A model generated the notes under the pieces. It did not search any database. It was not told the origin of the DNA and was given only the letters and a program-made list of their open reading frames with translations. The position numbers and the translations under genes were made by a program. Shown here in pieces: positions 1 through 8,109 of a stretch of 56,854 nt of DNA (its first letter is position 1; every line of letters starts with the position of its first letter). The DNA is from JAFARZ01 sp035651595. Lineage in GTDB: Bacteria; Actinomycetota; Actinomycetes; Streptosporangiales; Streptosporangiaceae. The stretch spans positions 1 through 56,854 of the forward strand of contig DASRFJ010000295.1 in the NCBI GenBank assembly GCA_035651595.1, read 5' to 3'.

Positions 1-7
1 GGGCGGA

Positions 8-589
8 TCAGGCGGGGCGGGGCAGGGGGGTGAGGCCGGGAGTGGGGAGGGCGGCGTGGGTGACGGGGCGGTCGTGGGGGGCGGCGGGGAGCTCGTCGAG
101 CAGTTCGTCGTCGTAGAGGAGGGCGATGACGGGGATCGTCGGGGCGACGCGAGCCAGGGCGCGGTCGAAGCTGCCGCCGCCGCGGCCGAGGCGGTTGCCG
201 GCCCGGTCGACGGCCAGCGCGGGGACGAGCACGATGTCGGCGCGGGAGATCGCCGCGGGGCCGCGGGGCGGTTCGCCCGGCTCGAGCAGGCCGCGGGGGC
301 CCGGCACCAGCGAGTCCGGGCCCTCGTACGACGCCCAGTCCAGGTCGCCGTCGGGCAGCAGGAGCGGCAGCAGCAGATACGTGCCGCGCTTCCACAGCGC
401 GTACAAGAGCTTGCGCGTATCCGGCTCGGAGCCGACCGAATAGTAGGCCGCGACGGTGCCGGCCATGCCCATCTCGGGCATCTCCAGCAACGTGTCGCGC
501 AGGGCCCGCCCGGCGGCCTCCCGGTCCGCCGCGGTCAGGTCGCGGCGAGCCGCCAGCAGCCGCGCCCGGAGATCCGCCTTCTGGGGCAC
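8..589 (-). CDS. 5-formyltetrahydrofolate cyclo-ligase
   Basis: A 193-residue protein that would convert 5-formyl-THF to 5,10-methenyl-THF using ATP in the cytoplasm. The signature loop GRGGGSFDRAL near residue 140 matches the family GxGxGYYDR motif, with Ser-Phe in place of Tyr-Tyr. The N-terminal helix (QKADLRARLLAARRDL) is the usual substrate-binding start. The reading frame stays open far upstream, so the start was placed at the GTG at 589 because homology begins there and anything longer would run into galU. It is divergent from galU, 51 bp away. Length is normal for the family. Confidence 0.88.
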   Translation of the reverse strand: MPQKADLRARLLAARRDLTAADREAAGRALRDTLLEMPEMGMAGTVAAYYSVGSEPDTRKLLYALWKRGTYLLLPLLLPDGDLDWASYEGPDSLVPGPRGLLEPGEPPRGPAAISRADIVLVPALAVDRAGNRLGRGGGSFDRALARVAPTIPVIALLYDDELLDELPAAPHDRPVTHAALPTPGLTPLPRPA

Positions 590-640
590 CGGTACACCGT
601 ACCGCGAGGATGCCGGCGGCTTAGGGATAGGGTTTGCGGC

Positions 641-1531
641 ATGGCTGTCACCAAAGCCGTCATCCCGGCCGCCGGCCTCGGCACGCGCTTCCTTCCAGCG
701 ACGAAGGCGACACCGAAGGAAATGCTGCCGGTGGTCGATAAGCCCGCGATCCAGTACGTCGTGGAGGAGGCCGTCGGGTCCGGCCTGCACGACGTGCTGC
801 TGATAACCGGCCGCAGCAAGCGTTCCATCGAGGACCACTTCGACCGTGCCTACGAGCTTGAGGAAGCCCTCGCCGCCAAGGATGAGACCGAGCGCCTGGC
901 CCTGGTCCGTGAGTCCAGCGAACTGGCCCACGTGCACTACGTCCGCCAGGGCGATCCGAAGGGCCTGGGCCACGCCGTGCTGTGCGCCGCGCAGCACGTC
1001 GGCAACGAACCGTTCGCCGTGCTCCTCGGCGACGACATGATCGACGCCAGGGATCCGCTGCTCACCCAGATGATCGACGTCCGGCAACGGTACGGCGGCA
1101 GCGTCGTCGCGCTGATGGAGGTCGATCCCGAGCAGGTCTCCCAGTACGGCTGCGCGGCGATCACGCCGACCAGCGATTCCGACGTCGTCGCGGTCACCGA
1201 CCTGGTCGAGAAGCCGGTGCCCGGCTCCGCGCCGAGCAGATGGATCATCATCGGGCGGTACGTCTGCGACCCGGCCGTCTTCGAGGTGCTCCAGAACACG
1301 CCGCCAGGACGGGGCGGCGAGATCCAGCTCACCGACGCGCTCAAGACGCTCGCCAAGATGAGCCCGGAGGAAGGCGGCGGGGTGCACGGCATCTTGTTCC
1401 GCGGCCGCCGGTACGACACAGGGAACAAGCTCGACTACATCCGCACGCTGGTGCAGTTCGCTTGCGAGCGCTCCGACCTGGCGCAGGAGATCGTGCCGTG
1501 GCTGCGTAAGTACCTGGACACGCTGCAATGA
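641..1531 (+). CDS. galU: UTP--glucose-1-phosphate uridylyltransferase
   Basis: A 296-residue nucleotidyltransferase that makes UDP-glucose from UTP and glucose-1-phosphate for envelope and storage glycans. Seen directly: the N-terminal nucleotide-binding loop AAGLGTRFLPATKATPKEML (residues 10-29), the KPAIQYVVEEA segment, the GDD box near residue 130 and VEKP near residue 192. The frame is open upstream to position 56, but the ATG at 641 fits the family start, and a purine-rich stretch (GGATAGGG) precedes it. Its stop overlaps the moeA start in an ATGA, so the two are translationally coupled. Confidence 0.95.
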   Translation: MAVTKAVIPAAGLGTRFLPATKATPKEMLPVVDKPAIQYVVEEAVGSGLHDVLLITGRSKRSIEDHFDRAYELEEALAAKDETERLALVRESSELAHVHYVRQGDPKGLGHAVLCAAQHVGNEPFAVLLGDDMIDARDPLLTQMIDVRQRYGGSVVALMEVDPEQVSQYGCAAITPTSDSDVVAVTDLVEKPVPGSAPSRWIIIGRYVCDPAVFEVLQNTPPGRGGEIQLTDALKTLAKMSPEEGGGVHGILFRGRRYDTGNKLDYIRTLVQFACERSDLAQEIVPWLRKYLDTLQ

Positions 1532-2781
1532 CCGATGGCACCGACACGAGCAGCACGACCGCGCCCGCGGTCGAGCCGCTGACCTCTGTCGAGACCCATC
1601 TGATGGAGATCCTTGCCACGGTCCGGCCGCTGCCGCCCACCGAGCTTGGCCTGCCCGAGGCGGAGGGGCTGGTGCTGGCCGAGGACGTCTCGGCGCAAAG
1701 CCCGCTGCCGTCGTTCGACAACGCCGCGATGGACGGGTACGCGGTGGTCGCCGAGGACGTGGCGGCCGCCACCGAGGAGCATCCGGTCACGCTCCCGGTC
1801 GTCGGCGAGATCGCGGCCGGCGACACCGGCGCCTACGCCCTCAACCCGGGCACCGCGATCCGGATCATGACCGGCGCCCTGCTGCCGCACGGCACCGAAC
1901 TTGTCATCCCCGTCGAGTGGACCGACGGCGGCACGTCCCGGGTCACCATCCGCACCAAGGCCGGCGCCGGGCACGCGATCCGGCTGGCCGGCGGCGACGC
2001 GAAGGCAGGCGACGTCCTGGTCCGCAAGGGCACCCGGCTCAAGCCGATGCACATCGCGGCCGTCGCGGCGGCCGGGCGCGGCTCGGTGCGCGTCCACCCC
2101 AGGCCCCGCGTCGTGGTGCTGTCCACCGGCAACGAGCTCGCCGAACCGGGGGCCCCGCTCGTGCCCGGCCGGATCTGGGACTCCAACAGCTTCATGATCG
2201 CCGCCGCGTCCCGGGAGGCCGGCTGTCTCGCCTACCGGCAGGCGGGCATCTCCGACAACGCCGGCGAGGTGCTCCAGACGATCGAGGACCAGCTGATCCG
2301 GGCGGACCTGCTGGTCACCACCGGCGGGGTCAGCATGGGCGGCGAGCACGACGTGGTCAAGTCCGCGCTCCGTGAGCTGGGCACGATGACGTTCCGCAAG
2401 GTCGCGATGCAGCCCGGCATGCCCCAGGGCTTCGGCACCATAGGGGACGAGAAGGTGCCGATCATCACGCTGCCCGGCAACCCGGTCAGCGCTTACGTGT
2501 CGTTCCAGATCTTCGTCCGGCCGGCGCTCGGGGCGATGCAGCACGACGAGAACCTCCGGCTGCCGGTGGTTTCCGCGGAGCTGACCGGGGCGGTACGGTC
2601 GCCGCCGGGTCGCCGGTCGTATCTGAGGGGAGTGCTCGACGGGGGTAAGGTCACCCCGCTGACCGGGCAGGGGTCCCATCAGGTCGCCACACTCGGCCGC
2701 GCCAACTGCCTCATCACGATTCCGGAATGGGTGGTCCAGTTGCCCGCCGGGGACGCCGCCGAGGTGCTGGTGCTGCCTTGA
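1528..2781 (+). CDS. moeA: Molybdopterin molybdenumtransferase MoeA
   Basis: A 417-residue enzyme that inserts molybdate into adenylylated molybdopterin, the last step of Moco synthesis. Domain I shows DNAAMDGYAV near residues 63-72. The MoCF-like domain shows STGNEL near residue 200 and TTGGVSMGGEHD near 263. The TLPGNPVSAYVSFQ segment is typical, and a C-terminal domain IV is present. It overlaps galU by 4 nt and is followed by moaC and mogA, so three Moco genes sit together. Length is normal. Confidence 0.94.
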   Translation: MTDGTDTSSTTAPAVEPLTSVETHLMEILATVRPLPPTELGLPEAEGLVLAEDVSAQSPLPSFDNAAMDGYAVVAEDVAAATEEHPVTLPVVGEIAAGDTGAYALNPGTAIRIMTGALLPHGTELVIPVEWTDGGTSRVTIRTKAGAGHAIRLAGGDAKAGDVLVRKGTRLKPMHIAAVAAAGRGSVRVHPRPRVVVLSTGNELAEPGAPLVPGRIWDSNSFMIAAASREAGCLAYRQAGISDNAGEVLQTIEDQLIRADLLVTTGGVSMGGEHDVVKSALRELGTMTFRKVAMQPGMPQGFGTIGDEKVPIITLPGNPVSAYVSFQIFVRPALGAMQHDENLRLPVVSAELTGAVRSPPGRRSYLRGVLDGGKVTPLTGQGSHQVATLGRANCLITIPEWVVQLPAGDAAEVLVLP

Positions 2782-2827
2782 CAGGGGTTGAACCACAGCT
2801 CGTTCGGAGAAAAGTAGTCTTAGAGTT

Positions 2828-3295
2828 ATGAGCCTGACGCACGTTGATGCCGCTGGTAATGCCCGGATGGTCGACGTGTCGGGCAAGGAAGTGACGGCGC
2901 GGTCGGCCTGCGCCACCGGGCGGGTGCTGCTGTCGGCCGAGGCGGTCGGCGCGCTGCGTTCCGGGTCGGTGCCGAAGGGTGACGCGCTCGCCGTGGCCAG
3001 GATCGCCGGGATCGCCGGGGCGAAGCGGACGCCGGACCTCATTCCGCTGTGCCATCCGATCGGGCTGCACGGGGTGGTCGTCGACCTCGAGGTGCTCGAT
3101 TCCGGGGTGTCGATCACGGCTGTTACCCGGACGGCTGACCGGACCGGGGTCGAGATGGAGGCGCTGACCTCGGTGACCGTGGCCGGGCTGGCGCTCATCG
3201 ACATGGTGAAGGCCATCGATCCGGGCGCCGTGCTGAGCGACGTGCGGGTCGAGTGGAAGGAGGGCGGGAAGACCGGGCGATGGACGCGGGAATGA
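2828..3295 (+). CDS. moaC: Cyclic pyranopterin monophosphate synthase MoaC
   Basis: A 155-residue enzyme that, with MoaA, converts GTP-derived 3',8-cyclo-GTP to cyclic pyranopterin monophosphate, the first stage of Moco synthesis. Family blocks are visible: LIPLCHPIGLHGV (residues 71-83), TGVEMEALTSVTVA near residue 112 and DMVKAID. A 46-bp gap separates it from moeA, with an AT-richer stretch (AGAAAAGTAGTCTTAGAG) that could hold a weak promoter. Its stop overlaps the following mogA start. moaA and moaE are not in this window. Confidence 0.95.
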   Translation: MSLTHVDAAGNARMVDVSGKEVTARSACATGRVLLSAEAVGALRSGSVPKGDALAVARIAGIAGAKRTPDLIPLCHPIGLHGVVVDLEVLDSGVSITAVTRTADRTGVEMEALTSVTVAGLALIDMVKAIDPGAVLSDVRVEWKEGGKTGRWTRE

Positions 3296-3798
3296 TCCGC
3301 GCGCTGGCGGTCACCGTGTCCAACCGGGCCGCCGCCGGGATTTACGAGGATAAATCCGGACCTGTGCTGGTTGACGCGCTGCGTGAGGCCGGGTGCGGGA
3401 TCGTCGACGGGCCACTGGTCATTCCCGACGGCGAGTCTGTCGAGGCCGCGCTGCGTGACTCGGTCTCGGCAGGGTACGACGTGGTCGTGACCACCGGCGG
3501 AACCGGGCTAACCCCCAGCGACCAGACCCCGGAGATGACGATGCGGGTCATCGACCGGCCGATCCCCGGTATCCCCGAGGCGCTGCGGTCTGCCGGGGCC
3601 GCCGCGGGGGTCGCGTCCGCGATCTTGTCCCGCGGCGTGGCCGGGGTGGCCGGACGGACGCTGATCGTCAACCTGCCTGGGTCTTCCGGGGGCGTACGCG
3701 ACGGAATGGCGGTGCTCGGGCCCGTGCTCTCGCATGCTGTCTCGCAGATTAACGGCGGGGATCATTCGCGTAGCGCCGGCAGTCCCGCAGGGGAATGA
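3292..3798 (+). CDS. mogA: MogA/MoaB-family molybdopterin adenylyltransferase
   Basis: A 168-residue MoCF-domain protein that adenylylates molybdopterin before MoeA acts. The signature VVTTGGTGLTPSDQTPEMT lies near residues 64-82, and the family start (M)IRALAVTVSNRAAAG is clear. The ATG at 3292 gives an ATGA overlap with the moaC stop and matches homologous starts. The in-frame ATG at 3280, with GGAGG 17 nt upstream, would add four residues and cannot be excluded. The C-terminal tail (HSRSAGSPAGE) overlaps nothing important. Confidence 0.9.
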   Translation: MIRALAVTVSNRAAAGIYEDKSGPVLVDALREAGCGIVDGPLVIPDGESVEAALRDSVSAGYDVVVTTGGTGLTPSDQTPEMTMRVIDRPIPGIPEALRSAGAAAGVASAILSRGVAGVAGRTLIVNLPGSSGGVRDGMAVLGPVLSHAVSQINGGDHSRSAGSPAGE

Positions 3799-3805
3799 TA
3801 AAGCC

Positions 3806-4447
3806 GTGGGACAAATGCGCGGGTGGCCGGTAACCCTCAGCGAACCCCGCCTGCTGGACAAGCCGATCGCGCTGCGACCGGTGAAGGTAAGCGACGCCCG
3901 GACCTGGCGGGAGATCCGGGTGCGCAACGCGCCGTGGCTGCGTCCCTGGGAGCCCACCAACCCGGAGACCCCGCTGTACCGGTCGTCGTTGGGCCCGTAC
4001 ATCTCCATGGTGCGCGCGATGCGGCGCGAGGCACGGCAGGGGCAGGCCGTGCCGTGGGTGGTGACCTACGACGACGAGTTCGTGGGGCAGTTGACCGTGG
4101 GGTCGATCACCTGGGGTTCGGCGCGATCGGGGCAGGTCGGGTACTGGATCGACGAGGCGTACGCGGGGCGCGGCGTGATCCCGACCGCGCTGGCGATGGC
4201 CGTCGACCACTGCTTCGGCGTCATCGGGCTGCACCGGCTGGAGGCGTCGATCCGGCCGGAAAACCACGCGTCCCGGCGGGTCGTGGAGAAGCTCGGTTTC
4301 CGCGAGGAAGGCGTGCGGGTGCGGCAACTGCACATCAACGGCGCCTGGCGGGATCACGTCTGCTACGCGCTTACCGCCGAGGAAGTGCCGCACGGGCTGA
4401 TGCCCCGGTGGCGGTCGGTGCTGAGCGCGTCGCGACTCAATTCTTAG
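3806..4447 (+). CDS. RimJ/RimL-type GNAT N-acetyltransferase
   Basis: A 213-residue acetyl-CoA-dependent acetyltransferase of the ribosomal-protein-alanine type; the exact substrate is not known. The GNAT core is visible: the substrate side LRPVKVSDARTWREIR, the acetyl-CoA pyrophosphate-loop region YWIDEAYAGRGVIPTALAM (about residues 113-131), and the C-terminal RPENHASRRVVEKLGFREEG block. The start is the GTG at 3806, directly after mogA; the frame continues upstream inside mogA, where homology stops. A galU-moeA-moaC-rimJ-sepX order is, as I recall it, conserved in filamentous actinomycetes, which supports the assignment. Confidence 0.88.
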   Translation: MGQMRGWPVTLSEPRLLDKPIALRPVKVSDARTWREIRVRNAPWLRPWEPTNPETPLYRSSLGPYISMVRAMRREARQGQAVPWVVTYDDEFVGQLTVGSITWGSARSGQVGYWIDEAYAGRGVIPTALAMAVDHCFGVIGLHRLEASIRPENHASRRVVEKLGFREEGVRVRQLHINGAWRDHVCYALTAEEVPHGLMPRWRSVLSASRLNS

Positions 4448-4581
4448 ACACACCGGGCGAGGTGCTCGCGTGTCGCTGCTTGACATATTACCGTGCGTCA
4501 CGTGGGTGGTTCGACTGGCGGGAGAGCCATGCCCACCTGGCGCTTATCGTTGTGGCCGGTTGTTTGCCGGAGGGAGGGTTA

Positions 4582-5223
4582 GTGAGCAGCGCGATACTTT
4601 ACGGCGCCATCGTAGTGATCTGGGCCGGCGTGCTCATCCCCCGGTGGCTGCGGCGAGAATCATCCGCGGAGCCCGCTGAGTCCGCTGAGCCCGTTGGGGG
4701 GGCGACAGTGACCACCGAAGCCGTCCCGGAGCCCGCTGCTGTTTCTTCAGCTCCTGATGCGGGTCTGCCTCCGGGTCCGGCTCCGGGTCCGGGTCCGGGT
4801 CCGGGTCCGGCAGAGGAGGCCGAGCCGCGGAAGTCGGAGCATGCCCGGATTGTGGCGGCCCGCCGCCGGCTGCTTGGCATGCTGGTGGCGCTGGCAGTCG
4901 GGTCGTTCGTGCTGTTCGTATCGAGCCTGGCGGCGTGGTGGGTGATACTGCCGCCTTCGGTCATGCTCGCGGGGTACCTGGCGCTGCTGCGTGAGGCTTC
5001 CCGCGCCGACGCCGAGCGGCTGGCGGCGCGGCGTGCGCGGGACGCGGCGGCGGCGCGCGCCGCCTCGGTTGTCGTTCCTGTTCCTGTTCCTGTTCCTGTT
5101 GTTCCTGTTGTTTCTGAGGCGCCTGCGTCGGCTCCCGACGCCGAGATCATCGACATCACCGGCCGGGTCGGCGAGGAGTTCTACGACCAGTACGCCGACA
5201 GCCGCCGCGCCGTCGGCGACTAG
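4582..5223 (+). CDS. sepX: SepX/GlpR-like divisome membrane protein
   Basis: A 213-residue membrane protein. It has an N-terminal membrane segment (SSAILYGAIVVIWAGVLIP, residues 2-20), an acidic/proline linker with PGPGPGP repeats near residues 68-78, two further hydrophobic segments (residues about 95-140), a coiled basic stretch and a second low-complexity VPVPVPVPV tract. The topology and the position after the GNAT gene match the actinobacterial SepX/GlpR family, which acts at cell division. GGAGGG lies 7-12 nt before the GTG start, which fixes it. Family assignment rests on topology and synteny, as the linkers diverge fast. Confidence 0.72.
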   Translation: MSSAILYGAIVVIWAGVLIPRWLRRESSAEPAESAEPVGGATVTTEAVPEPAAVSSAPDAGLPPGPAPGPGPGPGPAEEAEPRKSEHARIVAARRRLLGMLVALAVGSFVLFVSSLAAWWVILPPSVMLAGYLALLREASRADAERLAARRARDAAAARAASVVVPVPVPVPVVPVVSEAPASAPDAEIIDITGRVGEEFYDQYADSRRAVGD

Positions 5224-5279
5224 CGTCCCGGCGAACAACCTACGCTCGCGGCCCGTCGAACGGCCCGGCTGCGACGCAC

Positions 5280-5287
5280 GCCCCAAC
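5280..5287. repeat. Left 8-bp target site duplication of the IS66 element
   Basis: The 8 bases GCCCCAAC abut the left inverted repeat and are repeated exactly at 6935-6942. An 8-bp duplication is typical of IS66-family insertion. Confidence 0.93.
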
Positions 5288-6934
5288 GTAGCTATTCAGC
5301 AAGCGTCAGGGGTGTTTCGCCTGGTGGGCGGGGTTGGCTGTGCTTGTTGTGGCGACACGCCGTGTCGGGTTGTTGACTGCCGGCCGGCTGCAGGGCAGGT
5401 TTGCGTGCTGTGCCTGATGTGCCCGTTATGCCGTCTGCGGCGGAGCTGTCCGCGCTGCCGCATGCCGAGCTGGCGGAACGGCTTGCTGAGGCGTACCAGC
5501 TGATCGGGCGGCTGCAGGCGCGGATGGAGCAGCTGGAGCGGCAGGCAGGGAAGGATTCCTCGAACTCGTCGAAGCCGTCGTCGTCGGACAGCCCGTATAA
5601 GAAGAAGCCGCGGGACCGGTCGCTGCGGGAGCGGGGGAAGCGGCGGCCTGGCAAGCAGCCCGGCGAGCCCGGCACGACGATGAAGCTGACCGATGACCCC
5701 GATGAGCGGATCGAGGTTTCCCCGGCCGCGTGCCGGGGCTGCGGCGCGGGCCTGGCCGCCGGGCCGGTCCTGGACCAGCGCCGCCACCAGGTCACCGATA
5801 TTGCGCCTCCGCCGCCGCCGAAGGTGACCGAGTACGTGGTGCAGGCCAAGCAGTGCTGGTGCTGCGGGGCGGTCAGCGAGGGCGTGCTGCCCGCGCATGT
5901 GCGGGCCCGGGCCAGCTACGGCCCCGAAGCGCACGCGCAGGCCGCGAACCTGGTCACGGGCCAGTACCTGCCGGTGTCACGGGCGGCGGTGCTGCTGGCC
6001 CAGCTCGCCGGCCTCACCGTGTCCACCGGGTGGATAGCCGGGCTCCGCGGCAAGGCCGCCGCCCTGATCGAGGCCAGCGGGTTCGCCGGCGCGGTACGGG
6101 ACCTGCTGCGCCTGGCGCCGGCCGTGCACGTGGACGAGACCCCGGCCCGCGCCGCCGGCGGGCTGCGGTACGTGCACCTGGCCTGCACCCCTTACCTGGC
6201 GCTGATGCACACCGGGGACCGGACCGCGGAGACAATCGACTCCGGCGGCGTGCTGCCCGGGTACGGCGGTGTCCTGGTCCGGGACGGCTACCACGGCTAC
6301 TGGCACCTCACCGACGCGGCGCACGCCTGGTGCGGCGCCCACCTGCTGCGCGACCTCAAAGGCGTCCACGACACCGAACCCGGGGTGCAGGAATGGGCCG
6401 GCAAGATGGCCTGCCTGCTGCTCTGGGCCCGCGACGCCGCAGCCGCCGCCCGCCGCGACGGGCAGGCCGCCCTCGAGCCTGCAGTCCTGGACCAGCTGGT
6501 CACCAGCTACCAGGCAGCCGCTGACGAAGGACTATGGACCAACCTGACCCGCCACACCGCCAACGCCCGCGCCGCCCGCGCCATCGCGCGCCGCTTCCTG
6601 AAGCACCAGGACGGCATCCTCCGCTTCGCCACCCGCCCTGACCTGGACATCTTCACCAACAACGAAGCCGAGCGCACCATCCGGCCGGTCAAGGTCCAGC
6701 AGCGCAGCTCCGGCGGATGCTGGCGCACCATCGAAGGCCTCGCCGACTTCGCCATCGTCCAGTCCTACCTGACCACCGCCACCCGATGGGGCATCACCAA
6801 ACTCGACGCCCTCCGCGGCCTGTTCACCGGCCACCCCTGGATACCGCCAGCACTCCAGCCCAGCGGATAACCCGGCCCGCCACCCGCGCCACACCACACC
6901 ACCGCCAAGCCGATAACGCTTGCTGAATAGCTAC
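5288..6934 (+). mobile_element. IS66-family insertion sequence, single-ORF type
   Basis: A complete 1647-bp element. Its ends are perfect 19-bp inverted repeats (5288-5306, beginning GTAGCTATTCAGCAAGCGT, and 6916-6934), flanked by identical 8-bp target duplications. It contains only a TnpC-type transposase; the tnpA and tnpB accessory genes of classical IS66 elements are absent, as in the ISBst12-like subgroup. The exact ends and duplication suggest a recent insertion. It landed 56 bp after the sepX stop and interrupts no visible gene. Confidence 0.93.
5401..6870 (+). CDS. IS66-family transposase (TnpC type)
   Basis: A 489-residue DDE transposase. In order: a leucine-zipper-like N-terminal helix (ELAERLAEAYQLIGRLQARM), a Ser/Lys-rich linker, a zinc-binding region with CRGCG (about residue 110) and CWCCG (about 158), then the catalytic core. 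Likely catalytic residues are the Asp in HVDETP (about 242), the Asp in VRDGYHGY (about 290) and the Glu in NNEAERTIRP (about 419). The TTG at 5401 is the longest start; in-frame GTGs at 5410 and 5419 and an ATG at 5428 are also possible, and none has a strong ribosome site. The gene looks intact. Confidence 0.93.
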   Translation: MRAVPDVPVMPSAAELSALPHAELAERLAEAYQLIGRLQARMEQLERQAGKDSSNSSKPSSSDSPYKKKPRDRSLRERGKRRPGKQPGEPGTTMKLTDDPDERIEVSPAACRGCGAGLAAGPVLDQRRHQVTDIAPPPPPKVTEYVVQAKQCWCCGAVSEGVLPAHVRARASYGPEAHAQAANLVTGQYLPVSRAAVLLAQLAGLTVSTGWIAGLRGKAAALIEASGFAGAVRDLLRLAPAVHVDETPARAAGGLRYVHLACTPYLALMHTGDRTAETIDSGGVLPGYGGVLVRDGYHGYWHLTDAAHAWCGAHLLRDLKGVHDTEPGVQEWAGKMACLLLWARDAAAAARRDGQAALEPAVLDQLVTSYQAAADEGLWTNLTRHTANARAARAIARRFLKHQDGILRFATRPDLDIFTNNEAERTIRPVKVQQRSSGGCWRTIEGLADFAIVQSYLTTATRWGITKLDALRGLFTGHPWIPPALQPSG

Positions 6935-6942
6935 GCCCCAAC
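6935..6942. repeat. Right 8-bp target site duplication of the IS66 element
   Basis: GCCCCAAC directly follows the right inverted repeat and is identical to 5280-5287. Confidence 0.93.
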
Positions 6943-6950
6943 GCCCATAC

Positions 6951-7047
6951 CGGGACATTTACCCTATTCCAGGCGCACCGACAGGCGCGCCAAATCATTG
7001 CGGACAGTTACCCTCCCGGATTGGGGGGGTAACTGTCCGCAATAATT
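6951..7047 (+). repeat. Palindromic intergenic repeat, copy 1
   Basis: A hairpin core with 21-bp arms (6997-7017 and 7023-7043) and loop GGATT. One T-G wobble lies in the CCCTCCC/GGGGGGG part. A left accessory segment (6951-6996) contains CGGGACATTT and a CTATTCCAGGCG box. It lies between the IS element and the convergent cyclophilin gene, where it could stop transcription from both sides. The stem reads AGTT/AACT where copies 2 and 4 read ACTT/AAGT, a compensatory change. Confidence 0.85.
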
Positions 7048-7069
7048 CGATCCGAGAGCGTAGGGGGCG

Positions 7070-7825
7070 TCAGCCGCGGGTCGGGATGATCTGGACGCCG
7101 AAGAACTGGGTGAAGAGGTTCGGGTAGCCGTCACCAGGGTTGTTCTGCTGGTCGTCGCCGGCCGCGGCGATCCGCTGCAGCACGTCCAGGCCGCCGATCA
7201 CCTTGCCGAACGGCGTGTAAGCCGGCGAGAGCGTGGTGTCCTTCCAGGTGAAGAAGAACTGGCTGCCGTTCGTGTTGGGACCGGCGTTGGCCATGGCGAC
7301 CGTGCCCGCCGGGTAGGTCGCGCCCGCCAGGTTCTCGTCGTTGAACGCATACCCCGGTCCCCCGGAGCCGGTGCCGGTCGGGTCGCCGCACTGGAGCACG
7401 AAGATGCGCTGCACGGTCAGCCGGTGGCAATGGGTGCCGTTGTAGTAGCGCTGGCTGGCCAGGAACCGGAACGAGAACGTGGTGCACGGCGCGGCGCTGG
7501 TGAGCATCTGGACCGTGATGACGCCCTGGGTGGTGTAGAACTTCACGTCGAACGGCTGGGCGGCCACGGTCGGATTGAAGACGGGGACACCCTTAAACCG
7601 GTCGGCAGGAATCTGGAAGTGGAACCCGCACGCATCCGCGGTGTCGGGCGCGGCCGCCGCGGCGTGGATGTTGGGCGCGTCCAGGCCGGGGAGCGTGCGC
7701 CCAACGCTAGCGCCGGACGCGGTCATGCTGGCGGCGGTAATGCCAGCCGCCGCCGCGACCGCGAGGGATGTGGCGATCAGGACGCGGGAAGCTCGATTCT
7801 TGTGGTTCGTGAGGTGCTTGAGCAT
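7070..7825 (-). CDS. Secreted cyclophilin-type peptidyl-prolyl isomerase
   Basis: A 251-residue exported prolyl isomerase. The N-terminus is a signal peptide (basic MLKHLTNHKNRASR, then a hydrophobic Ala-rich core to about residue 35). The cyclophilin fold follows: FYTTQGVITVQM, YYNGTHCHRLT, the GPGYAFNDENL turn, the active-site block NTNGSQFFFTWKD (about residues 189-201) and FGKVIGGLDVLQRIA. The Gln-Phe-Phe residues of the active site are present. It probably folds proteins outside the membrane. The ATG at 7825 follows GGGAACTGGGGC. No operon partner is seen. Confidence 0.9.
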   Translation of the reverse strand: MLKHLTNHKNRASRVLIATSLAVAAAAGITAASMTASGASVGRTLPGLDAPNIHAAAAAPDTADACGFHFQIPADRFKGVPVFNPTVAAQPFDVKFYTTQGVITVQMLTSAAPCTTFSFRFLASQRYYNGTHCHRLTVQRIFVLQCGDPTGTGSGGPGYAFNDENLAGATYPAGTVAMANAGPNTNGSQFFFTWKDTTLSPAYTPFGKVIGGLDVLQRIAAAGDDQQNNPGDGYPNLFTQFFGVQIIPTRG

Positions 7826-8008
7826 GATGCCCCAGTTCCCTTTCTGTTGACGTGCCCCGATTCTTCTGCGAGGGCTCAGCGAGGGTCAAGACACCACACA
7901 GCTAGGCCTGAAGATGAAGGCTCCGCTTCCGCGTCGTACCGGAGGAGAGGGCGAGGCGCGCCAGGGCGCGAACATGGGCAGACGTTTGCTAGGCTTACTC
8001 AGGTTCTC

Positions 8009-8082
8009 GGGGCTATAGCGCAGTCCGGTAGCGCACCTCGTTCGCATCGAGGGGGTCAGGGGTTCAAATCCCCTTAGCTCCA
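8009..8082 (+). tRNA. tRNA-Ala(CGC)
   Basis: A full cloverleaf: acceptor GGGGCTA/TAGCTCC with a G3-U70 wobble pair (the alanine identity element), anticodon stem CCTCG/CGAGG, loop TTCGCAT with anticodon CGC at 8043-8045, and T arm AGGGG-TTCAAAT-CCCCT. The discriminator is A8082, followed by CC then G, so the CCA end must be completed by the processing enzyme. It reads GCG codons, which are common in this GC-rich genome. Confidence 0.95.
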
Positions 8083-8090
8083 CCGCCGAG

Positions 8091-8109
8091 ACCCCTGCTG
8101 AGCAGGGGT
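8091..8109 (+). terminator. Hairpin terminator after tRNA-Ala
   Basis: ACCCCTGC and GCAGGGGT form an 8-bp stem with loop TGA, followed by TTCGTCGTTT. It begins 9 nt after the tRNA and is a likely intrinsic terminator. Confidence 0.75.

Noticed and set aside
4599..5159. Minus-strand Thr/Ser-rich frame with GTGTGTGT-like residues
   Set aside because: It mirrors the low-complexity PG and VP repeats of the sepX-like gene.
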